Shown in pieces: positions 1 through 8,432 of a stretch of 64,000 nt of DNA. Numbering within the stretch: the stretch's first letter is position 1; each line of letters starts with the position of its first letter. Both the position numbers and the translations under genes were made by a program. Location: contig JAOEUK010000005.1 in the NCBI GenBank assembly GCA_028382965.1, positions 1 through 64,000 on the forward strand, read 5' to 3'. The notes beneath the pieces were generated by a model. The model made no database searches, was not told where the DNA came from, and worked only from the letters and a program-made list of their open reading frames with translations. This stretch comes from Candidatus Puniceispirillum sp. Lineage in GTDB: Bacteria > Pseudomonadota > Alphaproteobacteria > Puniceispirillales > Puniceispirillaceae.

Positions 1-87
1 CGCTTAACTTTTCAGTCTTAAAAAAATACTGTGAAAAGGCAGTGGGTAATTTGCAAATCTATATTAGCTGAGAAACCATCAAAACCC

Positions 88-639
88 TTATGGGTTTCCA
101 GATATTATCTTTGCCTTGGAAATAATGTTGTGTGGCGACAAGATCTCAGCACCTAAACTAATTGATTTTGATATGGTGTCTAAACCAGCTTGTCTGCTGA
201 GGTCAACATTCATCAAAGTAGTAGTAATTTTTTTTGCCTCGTGGTCTGAATTCATTTCCTTGATACGAAATGTGATGTTTTCGGTTTCATCAGGCATCTC
301 AAATATTTTATTAGTATCAGCGAAGCGGCTGCTTAAAATAGTATCCATAAAGATAGTGGTGTCTGCAGCGATCATTGCCCTAAAACGCTTTGTTGGACAA
401 ACAAAGTCCAGAACAATAAAATCTTCTGACGCATTTTTAGCTAGATTATTCATGCGCTCAGCTTGTCTTAAACGGCCTTCATTTGAAAAATCCCAATCGT
501 TAAACCTCTTCCGGATTTCGTCTGCGTTTAAGTGAAGAGCCTTTAGCCTTTCTGATACCTTTTTAGAAAGGGTGGTTTTGCCAGAACCGGGCAAACCAAA
601 GATAAGGATTTTTTTCTTTTTCATTTCTAAGCTCTTCAT
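88..639 (-). CDS. APS-kinase-like P-loop nucleotide kinase
   Basis: The protein has 183 residues and opens with a Walker A loop, GLPGSGKTT at residues 15-23. This is followed by NADEIRK and then a DWDFSNEGRLRQAERM segment, which corresponds to the substrate-binding region of adenylylsulfate kinases (CysC). These enzymes phosphorylate adenosine phosphosulfate with ATP. The C-terminal half is poorly conserved, so a kinase acting on another small molecule is possible. A second Met at residue 6 (621 on the minus strand) is an equally good start. It lies downstream of a sulfatase on the same strand but is separated from it by about 500 bases, so co-transcription is doubtful. The family call is good; the exact substrate is inference. 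Confidence 0.7.
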   Translation of the reverse strand: MKSLEMKKKKILIFGLPGSGKTTLSKKVSERLKALHLNADEIRKRFNDWDFSNEGRLRQAERMNNLAKNASEDFIVLDFVCPTKRFRAMIAADTTIFMDTILSSRFADTNKIFEMPDETENITFRIKEMNSDHEAKKITTTLMNVDLSRQAGLDTISKSISLGAEILSPHNIISKAKIISGNP

Positions 640-1134
640 AAACTTTTGACGAATACGCCAAACAATTCAAGCAACTGTTATGCCAAAAAAGAGGCTTCAG
701 ATTTTTAGCTAAAAAAATGTAAAACTCCTTAGACTGTGGATCTTTGACATCACTTCACCCTCCCCACAGTTGTTTAGGATCATTATCAATCGGCCTTAAA
801 GATATAAAACATTTATCATTGCACTAAATGAAGAGCACGAGTTCTGGAGTTAAGCTAAAATATCACTGTTAAACTTGTGGGGACCGTAATTTATCAAATC
901 CTTTCCTGAGGCCCGTGGTACCAGCCCCTAATAAAGTGAATCTGTAAAAGAAAACTGCTTTAGAAACCCTGAATATTAAGCAGAGTGAAATGCGAGGTAA
1001 ATTTAGAAGCGACTTCTACGATTTGCCACCGTCAATAGCTCAAATCGATTTGAAACAGATTGTCTTTCAGCCGTCTCAGCAGTACAGTTTCTTAGTAACT
1101 ACTTTATGTTGATTACGCTTAGTTTTTCCAACCC
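640..1134. other. intergenic region, no recognised gene
   Basis: About 495 bases between the end of the first sulfatase and the start of the APS-kinase-like gene. I find no RNA gene here. There is a perfect 14-base palindrome at 1040-1053. A 40-codon plus-strand reading frame at 990-1112 has a protein-like composition but no recognisable family and only a weak ribosome binding site, so I do not call it a gene. It could be the remnant of an older gene. Confidence 0.5.
1040..1053. repeat. 14-bp perfect palindrome TCAAATCGATTTGA
   Basis: The sequence is its own reverse complement over 14 bases with no spacer. It sits about 80 bases past the stop codon of the first sulfatase and 400 bases upstream of the APS-kinase-like gene. 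It could be a binding site for a dimeric regulator, but no second copy was recognised in the neighbouring regulatory regions, so it may equally be chance. Confidence 0.35.
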
Positions 1135-2643
1135 CTATTGATTTTCTGATGAGAAACCAAAACGCAAAAAAGACTCTGGAGGTGCATCCATTTTTTTCAT
1201 ATTATCAACAATATAACGCTTCATTCTTGATCCTATTTCATAATCAGATATAGGTGTTGATTGTGAAGGGTCAGATATTAAATCATATATGGCTGACTGA
1301 GCATCCATAAACGTCATTCCTTGCACTTCCAAAGGATCACCGTCTACGCTAGTTTTAGGGTTCAGACGAAGTAATGGAGCTCCTTTGGTAAAGGAAAATG
1401 ATGGATAAAGAGTAGCTCCAAGTAGCTCTTTAATAGAAAACCGTGAGGTCATACGCGTAGGCATTAAAGTATACTCATAAAGACTTTCATCGGCTTCTTT
1501 GACTGGATAATGAAAATAACTATGTTTTCCATCAGTAACATTCACAGCCGCACCGAAATAGCCAAAAATTAAGCTATCACGTAAGACTTGATCTCCAGCC
1601 AGAATTGGCAACAGAGATTTTCCTGTTACATCATAAGGCACTGGAATATTAGACATCTCCAAAAGTGTTGGCATCAGGTCAGCGGTCTGAGTAAGAGCTG
1701 TACGCCTTGTACCCCCATGAGCGCTGAAATCTGGGTGATATATCATCAAAGGAATATGTGCAATTTCATCATAAACAGGCATTCTATTTTTTGCCCACCA
1801 GTCATGTTCTCCAAGTAAGAATCCATGATCAGTAGTCAAAACCAATGCAGTATCTGACCAGATTTCATTCTCATCAAAAAAATCTAACAAGCTACCAAAA
1901 TATTCATCTGTCATAGTTACGAGTGCAGAATAATTCGCACGCAACTCTGCAATCTCTTCCGGTGTTTCTGTCACTCTGTCATAAATTGGCCAATCAAGAA
2001 TAGGCCCATCATAAGACGTTTTATAGAGATCCCTAAATCGTGCTGGCGCGTGAAATGGTTCATGAGGATCAAAACACTCAAGCTGTAAAAACCAATTATC
2101 AACTCCATGGTTTTTAGTTAAAAATTCATTAGCAAGTTTAAACAACTTTGGTGAACAGTAGTCTTCTTCATTTTTGATATGCTGCCTGTTAATCATATAA
2201 TTCATGCGGTGATGCTGCAGCGGATGATAATCTGCTTTCAATGCTTCTAAATCAGGAGCCACATCAGCTTTCCATCTATCAATAGCCTGACCTCTGACCA
2301 AGTCCCAGGATGAGTAGCGCTGATGATAAGTTGCTCCCCCGTCGGCAAAATAATGATGATGATCAGTAATTAAATGAGAGTAAGTGCCATTTTGCTTCAT
2401 TAATTCAGGAAATGAATCATCAAATGGTTCAAGCGGCCCCCAACTCCGATGCAAAAAATGACTTCGCCCTGTGTGCAAGTCCCGACGTGCCGGCATACAC
2501 GGCAGGCTACCCACATAATGATTATCAAAAGTTATTGCACGCTGTTGAAACCTTGTAAAATTAGGAGTGTGGACTGCTTTTGAGCCGTAAGGCGCTATCG
2601 CATTACGGTTTAGGGAGTCTAAAAGTACAAAAACGATTTTCAC
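1135..2643 (-). CDS. sulfatase (formylglycine, Cys type)
   Basis: 502 residues of the alkaline-phosphatase/sulfatase superfamily, which hydrolyse sulfate esters. The N-terminus MKIVFVLLDS supplies the first metal-binding Asp (D9). The signature C49-M-P-A-R53 followed by RDLHTGR matches the C-x-P-x-R site whose Cys is converted to formylglycine. A late TTDHGFLLGEHD segment gives the second set of metal ligands. The start is GTG with AAAGG about 10 bases upstream. No signal peptide is visible, so it probably acts in the cytoplasm. It is a close paralogue of the sulfatase at 10028, with the same CMPARRDLHTGR signature and the same overall layout. It is divergent from the phosphoesterase-arylsulfatase pair that begins at 3075. 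The natural substrate is unknown. Confidence 0.9.
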   Translation of the reverse strand: MKIVFVLLDSLNRNAIAPYGSKAVHTPNFTRFQQRAITFDNHYVGSLPCMPARRDLHTGRSHFLHRSWGPLEPFDDSFPELMKQNGTYSHLITDHHHYFADGGATYHQRYSSWDLVRGQAIDRWKADVAPDLEALKADYHPLQHHRMNYMINRQHIKNEEDYCSPKLFKLANEFLTKNHGVDNWFLQLECFDPHEPFHAPARFRDLYKTSYDGPILDWPIYDRVTETPEEIAELRANYSALVTMTDEYFGSLLDFFDENEIWSDTALVLTTDHGFLLGEHDWWAKNRMPVYDEIAHIPLMIYHPDFSAHGGTRRTALTQTADLMPTLLEMSNIPVPYDVTGKSLLPILAGDQVLRDSLIFGYFGAAVNVTDGKHSYFHYPVKEADESLYEYTLMPTRMTSRFSIKELLGATLYPSFSFTKGAPLLRLNPKTSVDGDPLEVQGMTFMDAQSAIYDLISDPSQSTPISDYEIGSRMKRYIVDNMKKMDAPPESFLRFGFSSENQ

Positions 2644-3074
2644 TCGACATCAACCTTTGATCAAAATTATTCAGAATTACATAATATACAGTTTTACCTG
2701 ATCAAACAAAAAAATGGATCCAGAATTTAATAATTTCCATTATTTCAATAGCAGAATTCCTAAAAATTGTTACAATTTTTTAGCAAATAATTAGGACGAA
2801 TGGAGATGGTTATTGTCAATATAAATATACTTTAAAAACAAAGAGCATGGTTATTATTTTGATAGAGTCTTTCATTTGTGATTTATGAAAATTTTAGTAT
2901 TAGTTTGCTTCATCAGTGTTCAATAAGGCACGCTATTGGTTAAACTTAATAAATTAATTTTTGAGAACCTTAATCATGAGGTTCTAATTTTGATTTTTCA
3001 TATTGAGCGTCTGTGTAATTTCAGTGACTGCCAGATGCCTCAGGGAAAGTGCTAATCCAACAAAGGCCCACAAT
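2644..3074. promoter_or_regulatory. divergent intergenic region of the sulfatase genes
   Basis: About 430 AT-rich bases between a sulfatase on the minus strand and the phosphoesterase on the plus strand, so it must hold both promoters. I see no RNA gene or additional reading frame. The notable element is the 19-base inverted repeat at 2762-2780. An upstream in-frame extension of the phosphoesterase frame starting at 3003 looks untranslated, because the homologous part begins at 3075. Confidence 0.5.
2762..2780. promoter_or_regulatory. inverted repeat, candidate operator
   Basis: Nine-base arms AAAAATTGT and ACAATTTTT separated by one T form a perfect inverted repeat in the middle of the divergent promoter region. 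The left half, AAAAATTGTTA, recurs at 9946-9956 in front of the second paralogous sulfatase, followed there by a degenerate right half. Spacing and symmetry suit a dimeric repressor. The strong A/T bias makes chance symmetry possible. Confidence 0.4.
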
Positions 3075-4853
3075 ATGATTGAAAAAAAAATACTTTTCCG
3101 TTTTGCAGTATTTAGTGACGCACATGTCACACCAGTGGACAACGTTTCTAACTCTCCATTTCCCGTCAATCGATTGTCAAACCAAAGGTATGAGCATGCT
3201 GTTAAATGTATAAACCAATTAGACCCTGAGCTTATTTTGAATCTTGGGGACATGGTGCACCCACTTCCAGGATCTAAAGAATACCATTTGGCTGCAGAGC
3301 GATACCATCAGATTTCTAGTGAATTTATTCAAACACCCATATGCATTCCCGGGAATCATGATGTTGGAGACAAACCATCAGAGTGGATGCCAGCAGAAGC
3401 TATTTCAGAACGTTCAATCAAAAAATATCATGATAATTTTGGTGAAGATTATAGATCATTCACATACAAAGGATGGACCTTTATACTCCTTAATGGAGAG
3501 CTATTGAACGCTCCTCTCAGTAAAGCAAATCAGCAAAAGATCTGGTTTGAAAATGAACTCTTAAAAGCAGATAATAAAAAAATATTTATTGCAATTCACT
3601 ACCCACCTTTTCTCTATGATCCAGAAGAATTTGATCATTACGATAACATTTCAGAACCAGATAGGTCTTGGTTTCTTGAGCTGATAGAAAAATATCAAGT
3701 TGCAGCAGTGTTTTCAGGACATGTTCACAATTTTTGGTTGAACACATATAAAACAACAGATCTTTTTATTATTCCATCCGTTTCTTTTGTGCGCCAGGAC
3801 TACTCAGAAATGTATTCTTCTAAACCCCCATTTGAAGGTGGTCGAGAAGACGTCAATAAGCTTGGATTTTTAACATTTGATGTTTTTGAAGATGACTATA
3901 TCTGGAGGTTTCACAGAACGTTTGGGCGCAGTGTGTCTGATGCAGGGCAAAACCACTTATTAAAATCTTTTCACCCTCAAGAAAGAAAAAACCCTGCTTT
4001 TGGAGTGGATTTAAGGCTGCCATGGCAAGAGCATCGGCAGATACCGCCAAGTGGAGCTCTGGACGAATTTTACAGGAAGGATGTGAGAAATGATTACCCC
4101 CTGCTGGCACTTTGTGAACTAGGTATCAATGAATTACGTATGCCACTTAATGATATTTATGACTCGAAAGTCTTAAACCGATTAATTGCCCTGAAAAAAG
4201 TTGGGTTTACATATACGTTCTACTCATTCGGCATTCCTCATGCAAAGATAATAGACTTAATAAAACAATATCCTGAATTATTTGATAAAATTGAGATTAT
4301 ATGGCCAGGGAATGACAGTAAAAAAATTGTCAATGAATACATCGAATTCCGTCAACAAACTAAGGTCAAAATACTCGTTTCACCTCTTTGGAAAAACTTT
4401 GGGGAAACAGATAAAAATGGTAGGCACTTTCATGTAATTAAGCACGGCTTTAATCCATCAAAACTTGAAACATTTGAAGATTTTTTTCCAAAAAATTGGG
4501 TAAGTGCTGGTTTAACAAATTTTATTGATGGTATCGTTTTAAAACAAAATCTTATTTTTGAAAATGAAGTTAGCATTGCTACCATCGAAACCTGGAGGGA
4601 ACGACACAGTTTTTTATTGCACGTTCTCTCAAGTAGTTCGCCCCATAACCCTTCAGAGAACATAGATAATCAAACAGTGATTGCAGAATCTATTGAAAAC
4701 CTTTGGTTAAAAGCCAAAGCTGTTTCAGAAGGTGTTGTTTTTTTTACAGATGCATTTGTAGAAATTGATCGTGGCTATTTTCGAAAAGCTGGCTTGATTG
4801 ATAGACTTGGAAATCCAATGCTTGCTTGGCACAAAATCATGACCAGTAAATAG
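3075..4853 (+). CDS. metallophosphoesterase with C-terminal barrel-like extension
   Basis: 592 residues from the ATG at 3075, which has AAAGG eight bases upstream; an upstream in-frame ATG at 3003 adds 24 residues without homology. Residues 8-225 carry the calcineurin-like phosphoesterase metal motifs in order: D15-A-H17, G-D59, G-N94-H95-D, H175 and G-H216-V-H218. The family hydrolyses phosphate mono- or diesters with two metal ions. The remaining 300 or so residues (about 290-592) have alternating beta and helix segments of TIM-barrel type, with WPGNDS near residue 413 and a terminal LAWHKIM. I cannot assign that half to a named family. The gene ends 28 bases before an arylsulfatase on the same strand, so the two are probably co-transcribed and act on a shared substrate pathway. 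No signal peptide is seen. Confidence 0.8.
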   Translation: MIEKKILFRFAVFSDAHVTPVDNVSNSPFPVNRLSNQRYEHAVKCINQLDPELILNLGDMVHPLPGSKEYHLAAERYHQISSEFIQTPICIPGNHDVGDKPSEWMPAEAISERSIKKYHDNFGEDYRSFTYKGWTFILLNGELLNAPLSKANQQKIWFENELLKADNKKIFIAIHYPPFLYDPEEFDHYDNISEPDRSWFLELIEKYQVAAVFSGHVHNFWLNTYKTTDLFIIPSVSFVRQDYSEMYSSKPPFEGGREDVNKLGFLTFDVFEDDYIWRFHRTFGRSVSDAGQNHLLKSFHPQERKNPAFGVDLRLPWQEHRQIPPSGALDEFYRKDVRNDYPLLALCELGINELRMPLNDIYDSKVLNRLIALKKVGFTYTFYSFGIPHAKIIDLIKQYPELFDKIEIIWPGNDSKKIVNEYIEFRQQTKVKILVSPLWKNFGETDKNGRHFHVIKHGFNPSKLETFEDFFPKNWVSAGLTNFIDGIVLKQNLIFENEVSIATIETWRERHSFLLHVLSSSSPHNPSENIDNQTVIAESIENLWLKAKAVSEGVVFFTDAFVEIDRGYFRKAGLIDRLGNPMLAWHKIMTSK

Positions 4854-4881
4854 TTAAGACAAACATCTTAGGAAATCAAAT

Positions 4882-6492
4882 ATGAGCACAGTAAACGAGA
4901 AGCCAAACATTATTTTAATACTAGCTGATGATATGGGCTTTTCAGATTTAGGAATCACGGGATCCGAAATTCAAACTCCCTGTTTGGACATGATGGCACG
5001 TAGCGGCCTTCTTCTTACATCGATGTATAATTGTGCAAGGTGTTGTCCGACACGGGCATCACTTCTAACAGGACTTTACCCTCACAAAGCAGGTATTGGC
5101 CATATGACTCCTGACCTTGGACTTGAGGCCTATCAAGGCTACCTGAAGAGCCATGCTCTAACCATTGCTGAGATTTTAAAGATTTCCGGCTACCAAACCT
5201 TAATGTCTGGAAAATGGCATGTAGGCGGAAATTATGTTGCCCGTGACGCTGACGACTGGACTCCAGGAGATAGTAGCCACCCAACTCCCAGGCAAAGGGG
5301 TTTTGAAAGGTTTTTTGGAATTGTTGATGGGTCCGCTAATCATTTCTCACCCCATCACCTTATGGAAGATGACAAACGGATAGAGGTGGAACCAGGTTTT
5401 TATTTCACTGACACAATAACAAACAAAGCAATTCAGATGATAAAGGAAACTGATGAGAACAAGCCCTTTTTTCTCTACCTGGGGCACACAGCTCCCCATT
5501 GGCCACTTCAAGCACCTGAAGAAACCATATCTAAATATGAGAACTCATATTCCCGCGGCTGGGACTATATTCGTGGAGCAAGACACGAACAAATGAACTC
5601 ACATGGTATATTAAGACAAAACTGGAAACTATCACCTAGGGACGAATCTGCTCCAGCTTGGACAGATATCAAGCATACTGAATGGGAAGCCATGAAAATG
5701 GCTGTTTATGCTGCACAAATTGATCGTATGGATCAATCTATTGGTCGCTTGATCAGCTCTCTTAAGCAGCAGGAAAAGTTTGACAACACCTTGATTCTTT
5801 TTCTATCTGACAATGGTGGTTGTGCAGAATTTCTTGCTGAAGACGGTTTTTTACAGAGGTTTCCAGAGACAACGGCAGATGGTAAAAAAGTCACCTTAGG
5901 GAATATAGTTGGGGTAAGGCCCGGACCGTCCAACACGTTCATGAGCTATGACCTACCATGGTCTAATGTTTCAAATTCTCCGTTTCGGCTCCATAAACAT
6001 TGGGTTCATGAAGGAGGCATATCAACACCTATGATTGTCCACTGGCCAGCAAAAATTAGGAAATCAAACATTGTACACGAACCGGTTCACGTTGTTGATA
6101 TTTTACCAACAATTCTAGAGGTCTCGGGCGTCTCGTATCCGAATGAAAATAAGGAACGCAGTACTATGAAATTGGACGGCGAGTCTATTCTCCCACTAAT
6201 TTATGGGAAAGATTGGCAACGACAACAGCCAATTTTTTGGGAACACGAGGGTAACAGTGCCATTCGTCTTGATAATATGAAGTTGGTACGCCAACATGGC
6301 CAACCTTGGGAGCTCTATGATATGGATGATGATCGAACGGAGCAAAAAGATTTGATTGGAACCAACAGTCCAGTTGAAGACATGCTCAAACATGAATATA
6401 CGGGCTGGGAGGAAGCATGCGGCGTCGAAGACTGGTCTATCATCGAAGAGCGGTTTTTAAAGGCATACAAGCTAAAGTCTCTACACGGTTGA
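4882..6492 (+). CDS. arylsulfatase family protein
   Basis: 536 residues, typical length for arylsulfatase A-like enzymes. The N-terminus IILILADDMGFSDLG gives the metal-binding Asp pair. C54-C-P-T-R58 followed by ASLLTG is the formylglycine site, with Cys 54 the modified residue. GKWHVGG, a conserved SDNGG stretch and HEGGISTPMIVHWP complete the classical arylsulfatase set. It shows little similarity to the two CMPAR sulfatases nearby and probably takes a different ester. No signal peptide is apparent. It follows the phosphoesterase by 28 bases and converges on the TRAP permease gene. Confidence 0.92.
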   Translation: MSTVNEKPNIILILADDMGFSDLGITGSEIQTPCLDMMARSGLLLTSMYNCARCCPTRASLLTGLYPHKAGIGHMTPDLGLEAYQGYLKSHALTIAEILKISGYQTLMSGKWHVGGNYVARDADDWTPGDSSHPTPRQRGFERFFGIVDGSANHFSPHHLMEDDKRIEVEPGFYFTDTITNKAIQMIKETDENKPFFLYLGHTAPHWPLQAPEETISKYENSYSRGWDYIRGARHEQMNSHGILRQNWKLSPRDESAPAWTDIKHTEWEAMKMAVYAAQIDRMDQSIGRLISSLKQQEKFDNTLILFLSDNGGCAEFLAEDGFLQRFPETTADGKKVTLGNIVGVRPGPSNTFMSYDLPWSNVSNSPFRLHKHWVHEGGISTPMIVHWPAKIRKSNIVHEPVHVVDILPTILEVSGVSYPNENKERSTMKLDGESILPLIYGKDWQRQQPIFWEHEGNSAIRLDNMKLVRQHGQPWELYDMDDDRTEQKDLIGTNSPVEDMLKHEYTGWEEACGVEDWSIIEERFLKAYKLKSLHG

Positions 6493-6502
6493 GTGCAAAG
6501 AT

Positions 6503-7810
6503 TTAATTGATAAAAGCCAGTGATAAGGCCGGAATATAAGCTAAGGCTATAGCAACGCAGAGCATAGAAAAAACAAAAGGGAACGCGTGTTTGGCAACGT
6601 CCATAATTGACTCACCAGTGACACCGGATATCACAAACAAATTAAGGCCTATAGGCGGAGTGATAAACCCTATTCCAAGCGCGGTCACCATAACGATACA
6701 AAAATGTATATCATGCATTCCAATTTCTTGAGCTAAAGGAAACAATACGGGACCCATTAATACAATATTAGGTACTGCTTCCATTACGCATCCAGCAATT
6801 ATAAAGAATAAAAGCATTATTAAAATAATAAGACTGTAGTTATCCGTCATAGCAAGAACGTTTTCGATTATCCATTGTGGAATGTTTAGAGCGCCCAAAG
6901 CCTCTGCTAACGGAAGTGACAAAGCTACCGTTGGCAGAATAACACCATTAACCTTTGCAGAGCTTATCAACATTTTGGGCAAATCTGACAGATTAATTGT
7001 TTTGAGAGCAAAACCAAAAGTAAGCGTTGTCACAACGGCAACAGAAGCTGCTTCAGTGGGCGTGAATATTCCAGAATAAATTCCACCAAGAATTATAAAC
7101 GGAATGGTTAAAGCATATTTACCGTCCCAAATTGCATCCAACCAATTAGATATGGAAAACGATTGCCCTGCATTCTCATAGTTTCGTCGCCGATTTATAA
7201 AAGCATTTGTTAACATAATAGAAATTAAGATAAGCGTGCCAGGAACAACCGCAGCAACAAAGAGTGTAGAAGTGGAAACCCCGAGCACAAGGCCTATTAC
7301 AATGTAAGCTATGGAGGGTGGTATAAGTATTCCCGTGCAAGCTCCAGAAGCCACTAAAGCGGCAGCATAAGCCCTTGGATATCCAGACTGAACAAGTCGA
7401 TCAATAGTCATCCTTCCAACCGACGCACAACCGGCGGCATCAGAACCTGATATACAGGAAAAAAAACCACACCCAAGAACTGTAGAAGTTCCAAACCCTG
7501 ACCGGAAGCCACCCGCTGTTGCCTCTGCGACTGAAAGAAGTTTGGCAGAAAGTCCTGTTCTAACGAGCGCATCTCCCGTTAAAATAAATAAAGGAACCGC
7601 AAGTAACGCAAACGCATCCATCCCTTCGAATAACGTTTCACCGAGTAACCCAAGAGGTAAAGTCCCAGTGAAAAAGAGGAGCGCTGAAACACCAATCCCC
7701 ATGGACACCCACATCGGGATACCAAGCCCCATCAAGACAATAATACCAATTAATGGCAGTGCTATTCCCCAAGTCCAGTCTACAGAAGCCTCTATGGTTT
7801 GGTACATCAT
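6503..7810 (-). CDS. dctM: TRAP transporter large permease (DctM)
   Basis: The large membrane subunit of a tripartite ATP-independent periplasmic transporter, with about a dozen hydrophobic segments. LIPPSIAYIVIG, TPTEAA and FITPPIGLNLFVISG are conserved in the DctM family. I place the start at the second of two possible initiators: ATG at 7810 with AGAGG about eight bases upstream, giving 435 residues and a 13-base gap to dctQ. The longer reading from 7864 would overlap dctQ. It imports the solute delivered by the DctP protein using a sodium or proton gradient. Its place among sulfatases suggests a sulfated or desulfated organic anion. Confidence 0.93.
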   Translation of the reverse strand: MMYQTIEASVDWTWGIALPLIGIIVLMGLGIPMWVSMGIGVSALLFFTGTLPLGLLGETLFEGMDAFALLAVPLFILTGDALVRTGLSAKLLSVAEATAGGFRSGFGTSTVLGCGFFSCISGSDAAGCASVGRMTIDRLVQSGYPRAYAAALVASGACTGILIPPSIAYIVIGLVLGVSTSTLFVAAVVPGTLILISIMLTNAFINRRRNYENAGQSFSISNWLDAIWDGKYALTIPFIILGGIYSGIFTPTEAASVAVVTTLTFGFALKTINLSDLPKMLISSAKVNGVILPTVALSLPLAEALGALNIPQWIIENVLAMTDNYSLIILIMLLFFIIAGCVMEAVPNIVLMGPVLFPLAQEIGMHDIHFCIVMVTALGIGFITPPIGLNLFVISGVTGESIMDVAKHAFPFVFSMLCVAIALAYIPALSLAFIN

Positions 7811-7823
7811 TATGCAGAAACCT

Positions 7824-8342
7824 CTATGAAAACATTTTTTGGCCAGTAAATACTGGCCTTCCATTACGAATATCAGAAATATCTAAGAATATTCTCTGAA
7901 CAACTCTAACCATTAAGCACGTCAGACCAAATGGAACGGCAAAAGTAAACCAAGCTTGACTTACACGAAGTCCGCTAGTCAAAGTATCAAATTTAATAGT
8001 TTCCCAAACCCCAATACTTGAATAATAAAGAGCAACACATGCAAAAATAAGGGTTGTTAGTTCTGTAAAAATGTACAGACGCGCTTTGTTTTTCTCAGAC
8101 AAAAATTTGAAAATAATGTCAATGCGGATGTGCGAACGATCTTTGATCGCAGCTGACGCCCCGATCCAAACTAAGTAAATAAATGCATACCTAGCAGTTT
8201 CCTCACCCCAAATTGAGGAATAACTGAAAACAAATCTCCGAATAACCTCGATAAAAACTATTGCCACAACATGCGAATAAAACGCAAATAACAGCCAGCG
8301 TTCAAAATTATCATCTAATAATTTAATTAATCGAAACAACAT
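7824..8342 (-). CDS. dctQ: TRAP transporter small permease (DctQ)
   Basis: 172 residues with four hydrophobic segments. The family motif region is FSYSSIWGEETARYAFIYLVWIGAS at about residues 38-62, in which the WxEExARYxxxWxxxxG pattern is clear. This subunit scaffolds DctM and contacts the binding protein. It lies between dctP and dctM in one operon. The 90-base gap to dctP contains a strong hairpin that probably lowers expression of both permease genes relative to dctP. Confidence 0.92.
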   Translation of the reverse strand: MLFRLIKLLDDNFERWLLFAFYSHVVAIVFIEVIRRFVFSYSSIWGEETARYAFIYLVWIGASAAIKDRSHIRIDIIFKFLSEKNKARLYIFTELTTLIFACVALYYSSIGVWETIKFDTLTSGLRVSQAWFTFAVPFGLTCLMVRVVQRIFLDISDIRNGRPVFTGQKMFS

Positions 8343-8370
8343 TATAAACGTGCCAGTATGATTTTAAAGC

Positions 8371-8405
8371 GCCACCATTCTTAAAATTTTTTTGAGAATG
8401 GTGGC
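8371..8405 (-). terminator. intercistronic hairpin between dctP and dctQ
   Basis: Perfect 11-bp stem: GCCACCATTCT at 8371-8381 pairs with AGAATGGTGGC at 8395-8405 around a 13-base loop. Read on the minus strand it lies 28 bases after the dctP stop and before dctQ. There is no long U-tract directly after it, so partial termination or 3'-end stabilisation of a dctP-only transcript is likelier than full termination. This arrangement suits the higher demand for the binding protein. Confidence 0.75.
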
Positions 8406-8432
8406 TGACTTATTTTACTAAAATACAGATTT

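Noticed and set aside
3003-3074. Upstream extension of the phosphoesterase
   Set aside because: The 24 extra residues have no homology, and a better-placed AAAGG precedes the ATG at 3075.
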